From positions 606,001-670,000 of the forward strand of contig JALIZF010001796.1 of the NCBI GenBank assembly GCA_029948255.1: a stretch of DNA of 64,000 nucleotides, written 5' to 3'. The translations under genes were made by a program, and so were the position numbers. Each line of letters begins with the position of its first letter. The first letter of the stretch is position 1. This stretch comes from Telmatactis stephensoni. Lineage: Eukaryota > Cnidaria > Anthozoa > Actiniaria > Isophelliidae. The notes under the pieces are model-generated. The model was given only the letters and a program-made list of their open reading frames with translations, was not told the origin of the DNA and made no database searches. Shown one piece after another: positions 55,901 through 64,000 of the stretch.

Positions 55901-56213
55901 AATCATTTACACGAAAAAACTTGTCGAATTAAAATGCATTTGGTTCATTGTTCTGTAAATAACTCCTTCGAATGGTTGATTATTAAACAGTCAGGCGCTT
56001 CGATCCCTTGTAACTGCCACGTTAACGCCCTTTGTACTCTCTCTTGGTATGTTTACCTAGGCATAGTATCATTGGTAAGTATTTATTGTTTAGATTGTAC
56101 TGAAGGAGCTTTTAAAAGGCGGTTTTCTACATGGCGACCAGATGACAGTCAATGGAAAGACAGTGTCTGAAAACCTTAACGACACACCCAATTTGGACGC
56201 TATGACGTCACAG
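46945..56213 (+). CDS. ilvD: Dihydroxy-acid dehydratase family (IlvD/Edd), 3' end missing
   Basis: Seventeen in-phase exons, 386 codons: 46945-46971, 47719-47775, 48380-48418, 48711-48787, 50110-50153, 50522-50571 or 50630-50679, 51262-51345, 51681-51755, 52272-52361, 52849-52936, 53095-53157, 53246-53283, 53844-53942, 54344-54426, 55316-55400, 55659-55697, 56094-56213. The family converts dihydroxy acids to 2-keto acids in branched-chain amino-acid synthesis using an Fe-S cluster. Visible motifs: [19 protein letters not shown] (Cys62), [20 protein letters not shown] (Cys135), [18 protein letters not shown] (Cys210), [19 protein letters not shown] and [20 protein letters not shown]. So all three cluster cysteines are kept. 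The last exon ends MTSQ at a donor; the C-terminal 170-200 residues, including the catalytic serine region, were not found before 64000. No obvious organelle signal at the N-terminus. Other Edd-family dehydratases remain possible. Confidence 0.9.
47458..47527. repeat. Hairpin in dehydratase intron 1
   Basis: CCCCAGAATCCATGGTGATA with CCATCCA pairs with TGGATGGTATCACTGTGGGC and CTCTGGGG across a 15-base loop. A likely small foldback; an AT-rich GACGCTATATAAAATATTAT retroelement tail follows at 47628-47670. Confidence 0.65.
49069..49300. repeat. 61-bp tandem repeat, four copies
   Basis: Period 61 bp (TGGTTCTT at 49071 and 49132, and so on), unit with TTGCTTGACACCAGGCTAAA and TTTGTACAAGGCAATTTTAC. 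In the dehydratase intron 4. Confidence 0.95.
49330..49708. mobile_element. 375-bp TIR element
   Basis: Left TTTGACCATAGTTAATAGAG with GGAAATGGTTAGGAAGCC is the inverse of right GGCTTCCTAACCAGTCCCCT with CTATTAACTATGATTTGACC. The interior has an 84-codon plus ORF ([20 protein letters not shown] ...) without a recognised domain. A related ATAGTTAATAG/CTATTAACT end occurs at about 15222-15250. Confidence 0.75.
49805..49947. repeat. (AATT)n / (AAAT)n microsatellite
   Basis: About 140 bp of AATTAATT-type tetranucleotides, beginning beside a hairpin (TTATTGAAGAATCAATGGAT and TCTTCAATAAATT at 49776-49815). Confidence 0.95.
50271..50470. repeat. (CATC)n then (CATT)n microsatellite
   Basis: About 30 CATC units followed by CATT-rich units. 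The [12 protein letters not shown] ORFs here are artefacts. It lies immediately before the duplicated exon pair of the dehydratase. Confidence 0.97.
50480..50690 (+). other. Tandem exon duplication (exons 6a and 6b of the dehydratase)
   Basis: Two copies of a 108-bp unit each carry TTTATCTTCAAAG as acceptor and a 50-nt exon. 50522-50571 encodes [16 protein letters not shown] and 50630-50679 encodes [16 protein letters not shown]. Both enter in phase 1 and leave in phase 0, so either one restores the frame but both together break it. The intron between them is 58 bp. Donors are TGT|GTACGT and ATG|GTGTGT. The Met version matches the family pattern (SDGIxMG) better. Confidence 0.8.
50741..50961. 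mobile_element. 220-bp foldback with 90-bp arms
   Basis: AATAGTCCTCTTCACAGTTC at the left and GGGAACTATGAAGGGGACTA with TT at the right are inverse. Symmetry continues inward through CACCATCTTGAAGGTAGCCA and GGCATGGCTACCTTTCAAGA to GCAATGATAGA/TCTATCATTGC. Intronic. Confidence 0.85.
53462..53764. mobile_element. 300-bp hAT-like MITE
   Basis: Left CAAGGGCGGATCCAGGATTT and right CCTGGATCCGCCCTTG are inverted, with GGGGGTC/GACCCCC further in. The CAAGGGCGGATCCAGG end resembles hAT-type ends. The flanks are CTGACC-rich repeats (53385-53460), so a target duplication cannot be read. In dehydratase intron 12. Confidence 0.7.
53985..54125. repeat. (GAATGAATGGAT)n degenerate tetranucleotide tract
   Basis: Alternating GAAT and GGAT tetranucleotides over 140 bp in dehydratase intron 13. 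Minus-strand ORFs here are artefacts. Confidence 0.9.
54427..55295. repeat. 28-bp minisatellite, about 30 units, with alternating CACGTG
   Basis: Unit TTTAACAAAGAATAGTCGTC + ATGTGATG/ACGTGATC, period 28 bp. About a dozen units contain CACGTGA and the others CATGTGA, often alternating, giving a 56-bp higher-order repeat. The right end decays into shorter variants. It fills dehydratase intron 14 up to the next acceptor. Confidence 0.96.
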
Positions 56214-56539
56214 GTAAAGAGCTCTGGAACCCGTTTCTTGAAAGACGCGATAACGATTTGCGGGAATGCACGTGCACACGTTAACTTGTCTGTAAAATCA
56301 TAGAAACTCAAAACCGGTTAAAATATTGTGAGCTCCAAGAAACACCCGAAAAGTTTATCGGGTATGTATGAGGTGAATATGTCATGCCATGCTCAGTAGT
56401 TAATCACTGTAGTAACGAATTAACATTTTAATTTTTTTTAACGAAGTAACTTGATCAAGCGCAATTTTGGTTGAGCACATTTTCAGACGTTTCGCCTGTT
56501 ACAGCTTTGTCAATGAATGCTAACGAGTCTCTTGTCAAG

Positions 56540-57640
56540 AGAAGATGAGGTAAGAGAAGGAATCGCGCGTATTAGGTCTTTGGACAATCATATGTCCCGT
56601 TTGATGCTATTTTTAGAGTGAATCTGATTGGTCGAGAGGGCGCGAGCTTTCGCATTGCCAAAAAGGGTGTATAACGTTTGTCGATGAAAAAAAGTTTAAA
56701 CTTGAGAAAAAGGGCAAATGGAGTACAAAAAAAAATCGAAAATGGTCTTGGTTAAGTCGAGCTAGTTTGGGAGAGGAAGAAACAAGTGTATCTGAGGAAG
56801 AAACAAGTTGTTTTGAAGGGAAAAAAAAGTAGTTCTGAGGAAGAAAGTGGGATAGGCTCGATTTCCAGCCGCGAAGGGTTCCGACACAGGCTTACCAATC
56901 TCTGCATGAGTGGAGGGAGTAGTGTGGGCTTCCTGTGTTATCTGAATGACCGTTAATTTGCTTATTGAACTACGATCGAATTTCTCCTCTAGATTCTCTC
57001 TTTCCTTTGACTTTTTGTGTATTTTTTTTCAATAATATTAAAGATCATGAGTTAAAGATGGGTTTGTGTTGTGTATTTTGCCCTAAAAGCATCAATAATA
57101 GCGGTTTTAGGCCTTCTACTTTTAGGCCTTCATGAAATGACCTCCCGCTATTATTGATGCTTTTAGGGCAAAATACACAACACAAACCCATCTTTAACTC
57201 ATGATCTTTATTATTTTTGAAAAAATACACAAAAAGTCAAAGGAAAAAGGGAATCTAGAGGAGAAATTCGATCGTAGTTCAATAAGCAAATTAACGGTCA
57301 TTCAGATAACACAGGAAGCCCACACTACTCCCTCCACTCATGCAGAGATTGGTAAGCCTGTGGTTCCGGGTGAGGATTTTTAACCGGAACCCTTCGCGGC
57401 TGGAAATCGAGCCTAAAAGTGGGACTGAGTTCAAAGGAAGCCGAATGTGGTAGTTTAGAGGAAGAAACTGAAGGTGATATGTCAGAGAGAGAAGCAAGTA
57501 CTTCTGAGGGAGAAAGAGGTAGCTCGGGTTCACATCGGTGCGGTCATGGTGACGAGGTTCTAAAATTAGCATCAAACGGGGCATATGATTGGTCACGGGG
57601 ATTCCTTCTCTTACCTCGTTCTCCGTTACTTTTGTATATG
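56540..57640. mobile_element. 1.1-kb foldback element
   Basis: Outer arms: GAGGTAAGAGAAGGAATCGC (about 56547) against its inverse GGATTCCTTCTCTTACCTC (about 57600), with CCCGTTTGATGCTATTTTTA inverted likewise. Inner arms: about 56862-57088, from GGCTCGATTTCCAGCCGCGA to AAGCATCAATAATAGCGG, against about 57116-57412, with a loop of about 30 bp. Near-identical inner arms mean an extensive hairpin. No transposase was recognised. Confidence 0.85.
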
Positions 57641-57722
57641 GTGTCGCAAAGTTGTCGCGTCTTTCGAGAAACGAGCCGTTGGACCTTAACTGTTAAACCT
57701 TTCTTTTAACATTTTAATTGGT

Positions 57723-58060
57723 TAGCTAATAGCATACTATTCGCGGCAGTCCCTTTCACGCTCGTTCAATAAGAGATGGAGACATGCGACCGCGCTTGTA
57801 GGAGTTGGAAGTGACTGAACACATTGGGACTGGGAGGGAGGGAAATTGGAAAAGCGCGGGTGCATTAGGAGAACAAACGCGAAAGGAAAGAAGGATTGCC
57901 ATAATCGACCTACTGTCGAAAGAGTCTTACGCGAACTGGGCCGAAGTGAGGTGTGCAGCTCTTATTTATACTCGCTCTGTAAGGGACTGGCGCGAATAGC
58001 ATACTATTCGCGGCAGTCCCTTTCACGCTCGTTCAATAAGAGATGGAGACATGCGACCGT
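57723..58060. repeat. Two 66-bp direct repeats flanking 200 bp
   Basis: AATAGCATACTATTCGCGGC then AGTCCCTTTCACGCTCGTTC and AATAAGAGATGGAGACATGC occurs at 57728-57790 and again at 57996-58059, 269 bp apart and almost identical. The 200 bp between encode no clear product. Could be a small non-autonomous element with terminal direct repeats. Confidence 0.75.
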
Positions 58061-58189
58061 CACCACCGGTTTCACGTTTTAGTACACCCAAAGCCATGGA
58101 ACCCGGCTTCCTAAACTCAAACGAAGGCCAAAACTTAAACTATGAGAAAAACCAACCAAACCATCCATGACTCAAGATTAAATAGAGTC

Positions 58190-58810
58190 AACACCAAAAG
58201 CATGGGACAGAGAACTCAGGTCCACTAGGGCCAAGGACTTTGATGCACGTGAAAGAAGGGGTATAGCGCCAACTATTATGTGGCTCATAATGCGGCCAAA
58301 CAGCCGGCAGCCGAATGTTAGTCAAGATCTGGCCAACAAGAACCCCGATTTGGAGGCCGTGGAGAGATTGACCATCGAATACCTTACTTTCTTCAAAGCG
58401 ACAATGCGCAGGCACAATCACAAGTTCGAGGCGGAAATCACAAGATTCTCGAATCAACTCACTGGGTTCAAATCGCCGAAACAACAACCACAATGACAGA
58501 ACGATCCAACGAGAGAACACAAACGGAGATGGATGAAGACAAACCACTGTTTAGCGTCGAATTGAATCCACCACGATCAATTCTACAAGCAAATGGCCGG
58601 CCCTTCATCCCCTCTAGCCTACAGCGCCAATGCTCAATATTCTAGCGGACAGTTTGGGCAACAAGACTTGCCAGGGACATTCCGGGAAGTAACCGACATG
58701 GCCACGTTCAAATTGGCAGTAGACTAGCCGTTTCGAACAGAGACACAAGCTCTGCGAGCTCTTAACAACCGGAGATTGGATAGGCTCCCAAGATGAGCAG
58801 CGCAAGCGCA
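58190..58810 (+). pseudogene. Decayed ORF of unidentified (gag-like?) element
   Basis: Plus reading from about 58198 gives AWDRELRSTRAKDFDARERR, MWLIMRPNSRQPNVSQDLAN and IEYLTFFKATMRRHNHKFEA, then a stop. After frame changes come FSVELNPPRSILQANGRPFI and GQQDLPGTFREVTDMATFKL. The consistent protein-like reading with breaks suggests a degraded coding region of a mobile element. I do not recognise the family. Confidence 0.4.
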
Positions 58811-58929
58811 TCAAATCGACGGCTTAAATCTGAGCTTAGAAATTGGATTGTTTCAAAACTGAGTTAATTTGGAAGCAAATTAGCTTCTTAAGCTCACGCC
58901 TATCAAGGAGAGCTGGTATTTTTTTTTAA

Positions 58930-59470
58930 CTCAGACACTATGCTTCGTTAACACAAATGAAAGCAATTTATTACAGTCTAGTTTACCCATACTTAACGTA
59001 TGCAATTGTTGCATGGGGAAGTGCCTATAAAACTCACCTGACAAAGATACAAGTAAAACAAAATCACATAGTAAGGATACTATTCTTTGCAACACTCTAT
59101 GGTAAAAACACCTCAAATGCTTTACCTTTTATCAATCTCCTAGATCTGTTAACAGTCCAAATATTTTCAAATTGAATTCTTTAAAATTTATCCACCTATG
59201 GCAAACAAATCAGCTACCATCTATTTTTGACGATTACTCAGTTGATTTTGCAAAAAATAAACAGATATAACACTAGGTATGTTGCAAATCAAAATCTAGA
59301 CAAACAAAAATTCAGAACAAACTTAGGAAAACAAACCATTAGTGTTATAGCTTCTGACCTATGGAAAGAAATTCCAACCACTCTAAAAGAAATTAACAAC
59401 ACATATTTATTCAAAAACAAAATTAAGGCGGTCTTGGTACAGAGACAGCAAGCACAGTACACACAATAAT
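58930..59470 (+). pseudogene. LINE ORF2 C-terminal fragment
   Basis: Plus reading MKAIYYSLVYPYLTYAIVAW, KIQVKQNHIVRILFFATLYG, then a frame break near 59170 and YNTRYVANQNLDKQKFRTNL with ISVIASDLWKEIPTTLKEIN before the stop. A standard L2/CR1-like RT C-terminus. AT-rich tail to about 59620. Confidence 0.8.
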
Positions 59471-59639
59471 ACAACTACTCTCTATTGATACCAATAATTA
59501 CATTTTCATATATTATTATTATAATTATAATTATTATGCTATGATTAATAATTATAGTTATACTATAGGTAAATTGTATGTATGTACGTATATATTTATA
59601 TTATTATAAGGATATCCATTAATTATACTTTTCGCTCGT

Positions 59640-61630
59640 GACAATCATAACATAAAATGACTAGTGGCTAACACGAAAACCTGCAGTTAATTTAGTCTCT
59701 AAAGCTAGGCATTCAAAAAAGAAAACTCTTAAAATTACAAATAAAAATACACATACTTTTTGTAACTAAACCTACCCATTGTAATTCTGCCAAAAATGAA
59801 ATCTGTAATGTAATAATGTTTGCAAAATAAAATGTATTGTATTGTGTTCTATTGTTTTCAAACAATATAGTCTGAAGGAGAAATTCGAACGCGAGGCGAG
59901 CATATACTGAGCCGCAATGAAAAACTTTGAAAAGTAGAATGCCTTCCACAAAAGAAATAGCACTTCGAGAAACAAACCCTCGATGGCAGTTATGAATGAC
60001 AGAATATTGAACTAGCTAAAAATATAAAACGCCAAGGACAATGGATCATCATGTGGAAGGAGGCGACCACGAAAAGCAAACAGACAAGTACAACGAGTGT
60101 CAGTGGGCTAGCTGGATCAGTTCAAACTCATCAGTGGGCCACGATGCAGGTGGGACAGATGCAGCTCACAAAACAGGTTAAAGACTCAGAACAGAACATT
60201 GTCTTCTCCTTGAAGTATCATTAAATCGTTCGTCAGCTTGATGAAGACTTCAAGCGGGAAATCAAGTAGAAGCTAACATGGTTAGATTGTCGTCCACCTC
60301 TGCACGCGACTTTCACAATGGCTGCTGCTAATTCGACTTAATTCTCTTAGGGGGAACTAAACAATCAACAAGCTAAGAAGAGAGTTTGCACAGCTTGTTA
60401 GCATAACCCCAAGGGGAGAAAATTAGAGTGCCACCGATGCCCTTACTGGGGATAGGAGTTCTGACCAGAGCACATAACCTAATTTCAACGAATGAAGAAT
60501 AGTTTGATGATAGAGCTGCCATGCAGGCGTGGTTAATACAAAAGCATGAGGGAGATAGCATAAATAGTGAAAAATGAGGATTTCTGGAGTTGCATAAATT
60601 GGAAATAATGAAGGCTCTTGATTTAGAGAACAAATGTTACAAGTTTCAAAACAAAGCATAAACTCTTTGACAAGATAGTAGGATTTAATATCTTAAAAAA
60701 GCACCAAAACCAGGCTACTAAGGCTTTTGGTCCAACGACTGGACATGCAAAACTATCTAGTTTTCACAGTGCAGAGCTTCTTGGATAATTAACAAACATG
60801 CAGGGATGAAATTTTGAAAATATTGATCATGAAGTACTTTCTTACATAGCACTGATCATTTCTTGCAAAAGACCCTCATTTTCTCGACTGGAAAAGCGGA
60901 ATTACGAGAGCGAGTCTTGGATGGCAAGAGATATCTACATACTTGACAAGAGATTAGCCATTCTAACATTTCTTTTTCACTGTAAATACTACAAAATAGG
61001 GCCGGGTGCGACATTAACAATCTAGAACGCGCCAAGTGTCATGCAAAGGGCACGTGAGAGCCAACAATCCGCAGAATGCATGCAGTGCAGTGGAGAGACA
61101 GGAAGCCCACCCAATGCAAGACCAAGATAAGTGTCACCGGTTGCTAAGGTTCGCAGCAATAATCTGGCACCAGCCAAGGTCATAGTCATGGACACACCTT
61201 GCATGCATGGGGAGAAAAGGTTTTGAAACGAATGAAACTTGTAGCTAGACCAAAAGGGCATGGAAAGGGGGAGGGGGACGCCGCCAGCCAACTTTATGGC
61301 GCGGACCAACGTAAAATCAAAGAAAACACAATGGCTTCTTAAAAATAGCATGGCAAAGCCGGGATGGGCATTCTGCCATCCACAGAATGGAAAGGACGAC
61401 TTGAGTCGCTACATGGATTGGAACGAACGGGAGGGATCCCAAAGCAAACAAAGTCGAAAATCAACGGATGTGGATAACGAGGCACTGCAGACAGACCTAA
61501 CCATTCAATAGAGAACAAAAAACACGTGGCCAAAAAGCAAAATTTGCAAGTTTATGAACCAAGCATAGATCTGATGTGCAGACGATTAAGGAAGAACTTG
61601 ATGAGCCCTTTCATGTTGACTGGTCTTAAA
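59640..61630. other. No gene recognised; possibly decayed element
   Basis: Non-AT-rich compared with the rest of the window. Many short protein-like stretches exist, but no frame holds for more than about 110 codons and no motif was recognised. It may continue the decayed element at 58190-58810 around the LINE insertion. Confidence 0.35.
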
Positions 61631-61649
61631 ACGGGAAGCCGGGACTGTC

Positions 61650-62490
61650 AGAAGGACAAATGACAGAAACTAAACAGCTTTTTTCATGCAAGTAGACTAA
61701 CAAACAGCGCGGCAGACAAACAATGATCAATGGGCTGCCACCCCTTAGGTGGGAGAAGAAAACGAAACAATACAACAACGAAGTAAATAGGAGCGCGGAA
61801 GAAACAACGCAGAAACCCACCCAAGGGATGGCAGCCTGAGCGTCAGTAATCCGACTAAGGCATTAGACACCCTTTCAGGCTACCATGGGACGGGAAAGCG
61901 AACAGTGTAACGTGAAAAATGAAGCGAATGGCACAAAACACAAAACCGTAGTCCCACTTAAAGCGAGAATAGAATGGCGTTAATAGTCAATTGCAAAACT
62001 GATGAGATGTTAAATGCCTTGTTACAAGGGGAATAGAATCACAAAACACACGAAAAAGAAGATCCAACTTCGAAACAGAACTTAAATCCGAAGATCAGGA
62101 GAAAAGACGTCTTGAATGAAACAGACCGAAGGAGAGGACCAATAACACGACTTGGGCTGCCACCCCTTGGGTGGGAAACACGAGAGGATACTACAACGAT
62201 AAAAAGAAGCGCCGGAGGAGTGCGCCGAAACCCACCCAAGGGATGGCAGCCTGAGCGTCAGTAATCCGACTAGGGCATTAGACACCCTTTCAGGCTACCA
62301 TTGGACAGGAAAACGAACAGTGCAACGGGAAAACCGAACTGAAAAGACACTCAGAACAATAGTTCTATATAAAGGAACAAAAGAGCAGAAAAAATCAACC
62401 GATAGGAAAAAGTGGAGCGATTCAAAACACTGGACGCCAGCCTTAACAAACAATTGAGCAGTGCTAGTTGCAAGGACGACTAGTAGATAT
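61650..62490. repeat. 415-bp tandem duplication
   Basis: CCCACCCAAGGGATGGCAGC starts at 61816 and again at 62231, exactly 415 bp apart. Each is followed by CTGAGCGTCAGTAATCCGAC and CACCCTTTCAGGCTACCAT, and preceded by GGGCTGCCACCCCTTAGGTG. Within each unit GCTGCCACCCCTTGGGTGGG and CCCACCCAAGGGATGGCAGC are inverted, forming a hairpin. Similarity outside this core is lower. Confidence 0.85.
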
Positions 62491-62639
62491 ACGGGAACAT
62501 CTTCTAGACCGAACAGGGGCAATGGGGCAAAGCTAAAATTCGGCACCAACTGACATGGTGTTAAATGACAAAATGAAACTGCTAACAAATAATTGAACAA
62601 ACCGTTGCAAAAAGTCGAAAGGACTTCAGAGAAAAGTGC

Positions 62640-64000
62640 AACGCAAAACCAGCGTTTGCAAGGTAAAACACGTTAAACAAACTTCTAATGACAAATGATC
62701 ATAAACATCAATAAAACAAACGAGCAAACTGGGAGAGGCCGTAGAAGCAAATTAAATCACTACACAAACTCGGCCGCGATGGCGAGGAGGGTGCGTGAAA
62801 AATGGGACAACGAAGCAAAGAGAAAAAGCACTACACAAACTCGGCGCTTGCAAAACAGAGCACATTAAGAATTTTCGAACATCTGAATCAAACAAAGAAG
62901 CAAAGCACGTCAGACACACAATTCAAGATCAATCATGCAAAACCATGGTGTAAATTGAAGGGAACCCAAGGGAAAAAGTACTACAAAGCCCCACAGTTGG
63001 CAAAACAAAGCACTTTAAACAAACTTCGAAAATTAAGCGAACGTGCAAATTGTAAGGGACCTAAGGGAAAAGGCACCACATAAAACCGTATACTGCAAGG
63101 CAAAGGACGTCAAACAAACTTTTAAAATGGAATAAAACGTGCAATAACTCATAAGCCACATCATAAACTCGGTGGTCTTTGACTTAGAAACAAACTTCGG
63201 ACAAACAGTTGATCGAATATAAAAACGTGCAAATTGTGAAGGGAGTCAAAGGAAAAAATACTTTACAAACCCGACGCTAGTGGGGCAAAACACGTCCAAC
63301 AACACTTCAAACATTAAATTCATGCGAATTAAACAACGTGCAAATTCTAAATAAAGAAGGGAGGGAAAAACAAAAAATCACAGCACAAAACCGAAGTTTG
63401 TGAGCCAAAGCACGTACAACAAGACTTCAAGCTCGGGCTTCAAACAGAAAATTCATGCTAACAATACAACGTGCAAATTCTAGGGGAGCCGATGGGAGGG
63501 AAACTACTGCACAAACCCGGAGTTTGGGGGAAAGCACGTACAACAAGATTCAAAAACATAGCAAAATGCAACTCATGCTAACAATACCACGTGCAAATTC
63601 TAGGGGAACCGATGGGAGGGAAAACTACTACACAAACCCGAAGTTTGTGAGCCAAAGCACGTACAACAAGACTTCAAACATAGCAACTCATGCTAACAAT
63701 ACCACGTGCAAATTCTAGGGGAGCCGATGGGAAGGAAAATTACTGCACAAACCCGAAGTTTGTGAGCCAAAGCACGTACAACAAGACTTCAAACATAGCA
63801 ACTCATGTTAACAATACAACGTGCAAATTCTTGGGGAGCCGATGGGAAGGAAAATTACTGCACAAACCCGAAGTTTGTGAGCCAAAGCACGTACAACAAG
63901 ACTTCAAACATAGCAACTCATGCTAACAATACAACGTGCAAATTCTAGGGGAGCCGATGGGAAGGAAAATTATTGCACAAACCCGAAGTTTGTGAGCCAA
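62640..64000. repeat. 115-bp satellite running off the right edge
   Basis: From about 63400 the unit is clear: TTTGTGAGCCAAAGCACGTA, CAACAAGACTTCAAACATAG, CATGCTAACAATAC-ACGTGC and AAATTCTAGGGGAGCCGATG. The exact period is 115 bp (TGAGCCAAAG at 63648, 63763 and 63878). Leftwards to about 62640 the same words (GCACAAACTCGG, AAAGCACGT, ACAAACTTC) recur with growing divergence. The array-derived ORFs are not genes. Confidence 0.92.

Noticed and set aside
46945..56213. Symbiont or bacterial contamination as the origin of the dehydratase
   Set aside because: Seventeen GT-AG-spliced exons in phase, AT-rich introns with the same repeat types as the rest of the window, and 173-bp linkage to an animal ADCK5-like gene argue for a host locus.
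57201..57709. ORFs inside the 1.1-kb foldback
   Set aside because: They derive from the inverted-repeat arms and have no counterpart domain; frame integrity is not kept between arms.

Overview
This is a 64 kb piece of an animal nuclear genome, most likely an anthozoan cnidarian (coral or sea anemone). It is AT-rich, has short GT-AG-spliced exons in long introns, and is full of foldback/MITE-like elements, tRNA-derived SINEs, CR1/L2-like LINE tails, a Penelope-like element and minisatellites. There are no operons, Shine-Dalgarno sites or CRISPR features. The species is an inference; nothing in the sequence names it.

Layout. 0-1.6 kb: three minus-strand exons of a cysteine-rich protein with D-x-CGVCGG repeats, with a 42-bp minisatellite in one intron. 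1.7-4.0 kb: a Penelope-like element fragment facing a second inverted fragment and split by a CR1/L2-like LINE. 4.4-15.9 kb: an orphan exon, a (GGCAA)n tract, a 59-bp minisatellite, SINEs, MITEs and mostly non-coding DNA. 16.5-19.9 kb and 30.7-33.7 kb: two copies, about 14 kb apart, of a five-exon FoxO-type forkhead gene. Copy A is intact (263 codons). Copy B has a 1-bp insertion in exon 3 that ends its frame before the forkhead domain. 20.6-30.2 kb: LINE fragments, SINEs, a 2.15 kb element with terminal inverted repeats, several palindromes, and repeated modules of the forkhead upstream region. 34.4-37.8 kb: MITEs, an orphan terminal exon, a 92-bp minisatellite and an AT-rich satellite interrupted by a foldback element.

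37.9-46.8 kb (minus): a complete 14-exon ADCK5-type atypical kinase (551 codons), with a 1.19 kb Mutator-like element in one intron (9-bp target-site duplication, long inverted repeats, a C-x-x-C ORF). 46.9-56.2 kb (plus): at least 17 exons of an IlvD/Edd-family dihydroxy-acid dehydratase, an enzyme of branched-chain amino-acid synthesis that animals are normally said to lack. All three iron-sulfur cysteines are present. One exon is duplicated so that the two versions can only be used alternatively. The last third of the enzyme is not in the window. The kinase and dehydratase start head to head, 173 bp apart. 56.5-64 kb: a 1.1 kb foldback, a decayed unidentified ORF, a LINE tail, a 415-bp tandem duplication and a 115-bp satellite running off the right edge.

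Exon models were built by hand from splice sites, reading-phase continuity and similarity remembered for the families; no search was run. The best-supported genes are the ADCK5-like kinase, the IlvD-like enzyme and forkhead copy A, because every exon joins in phase.
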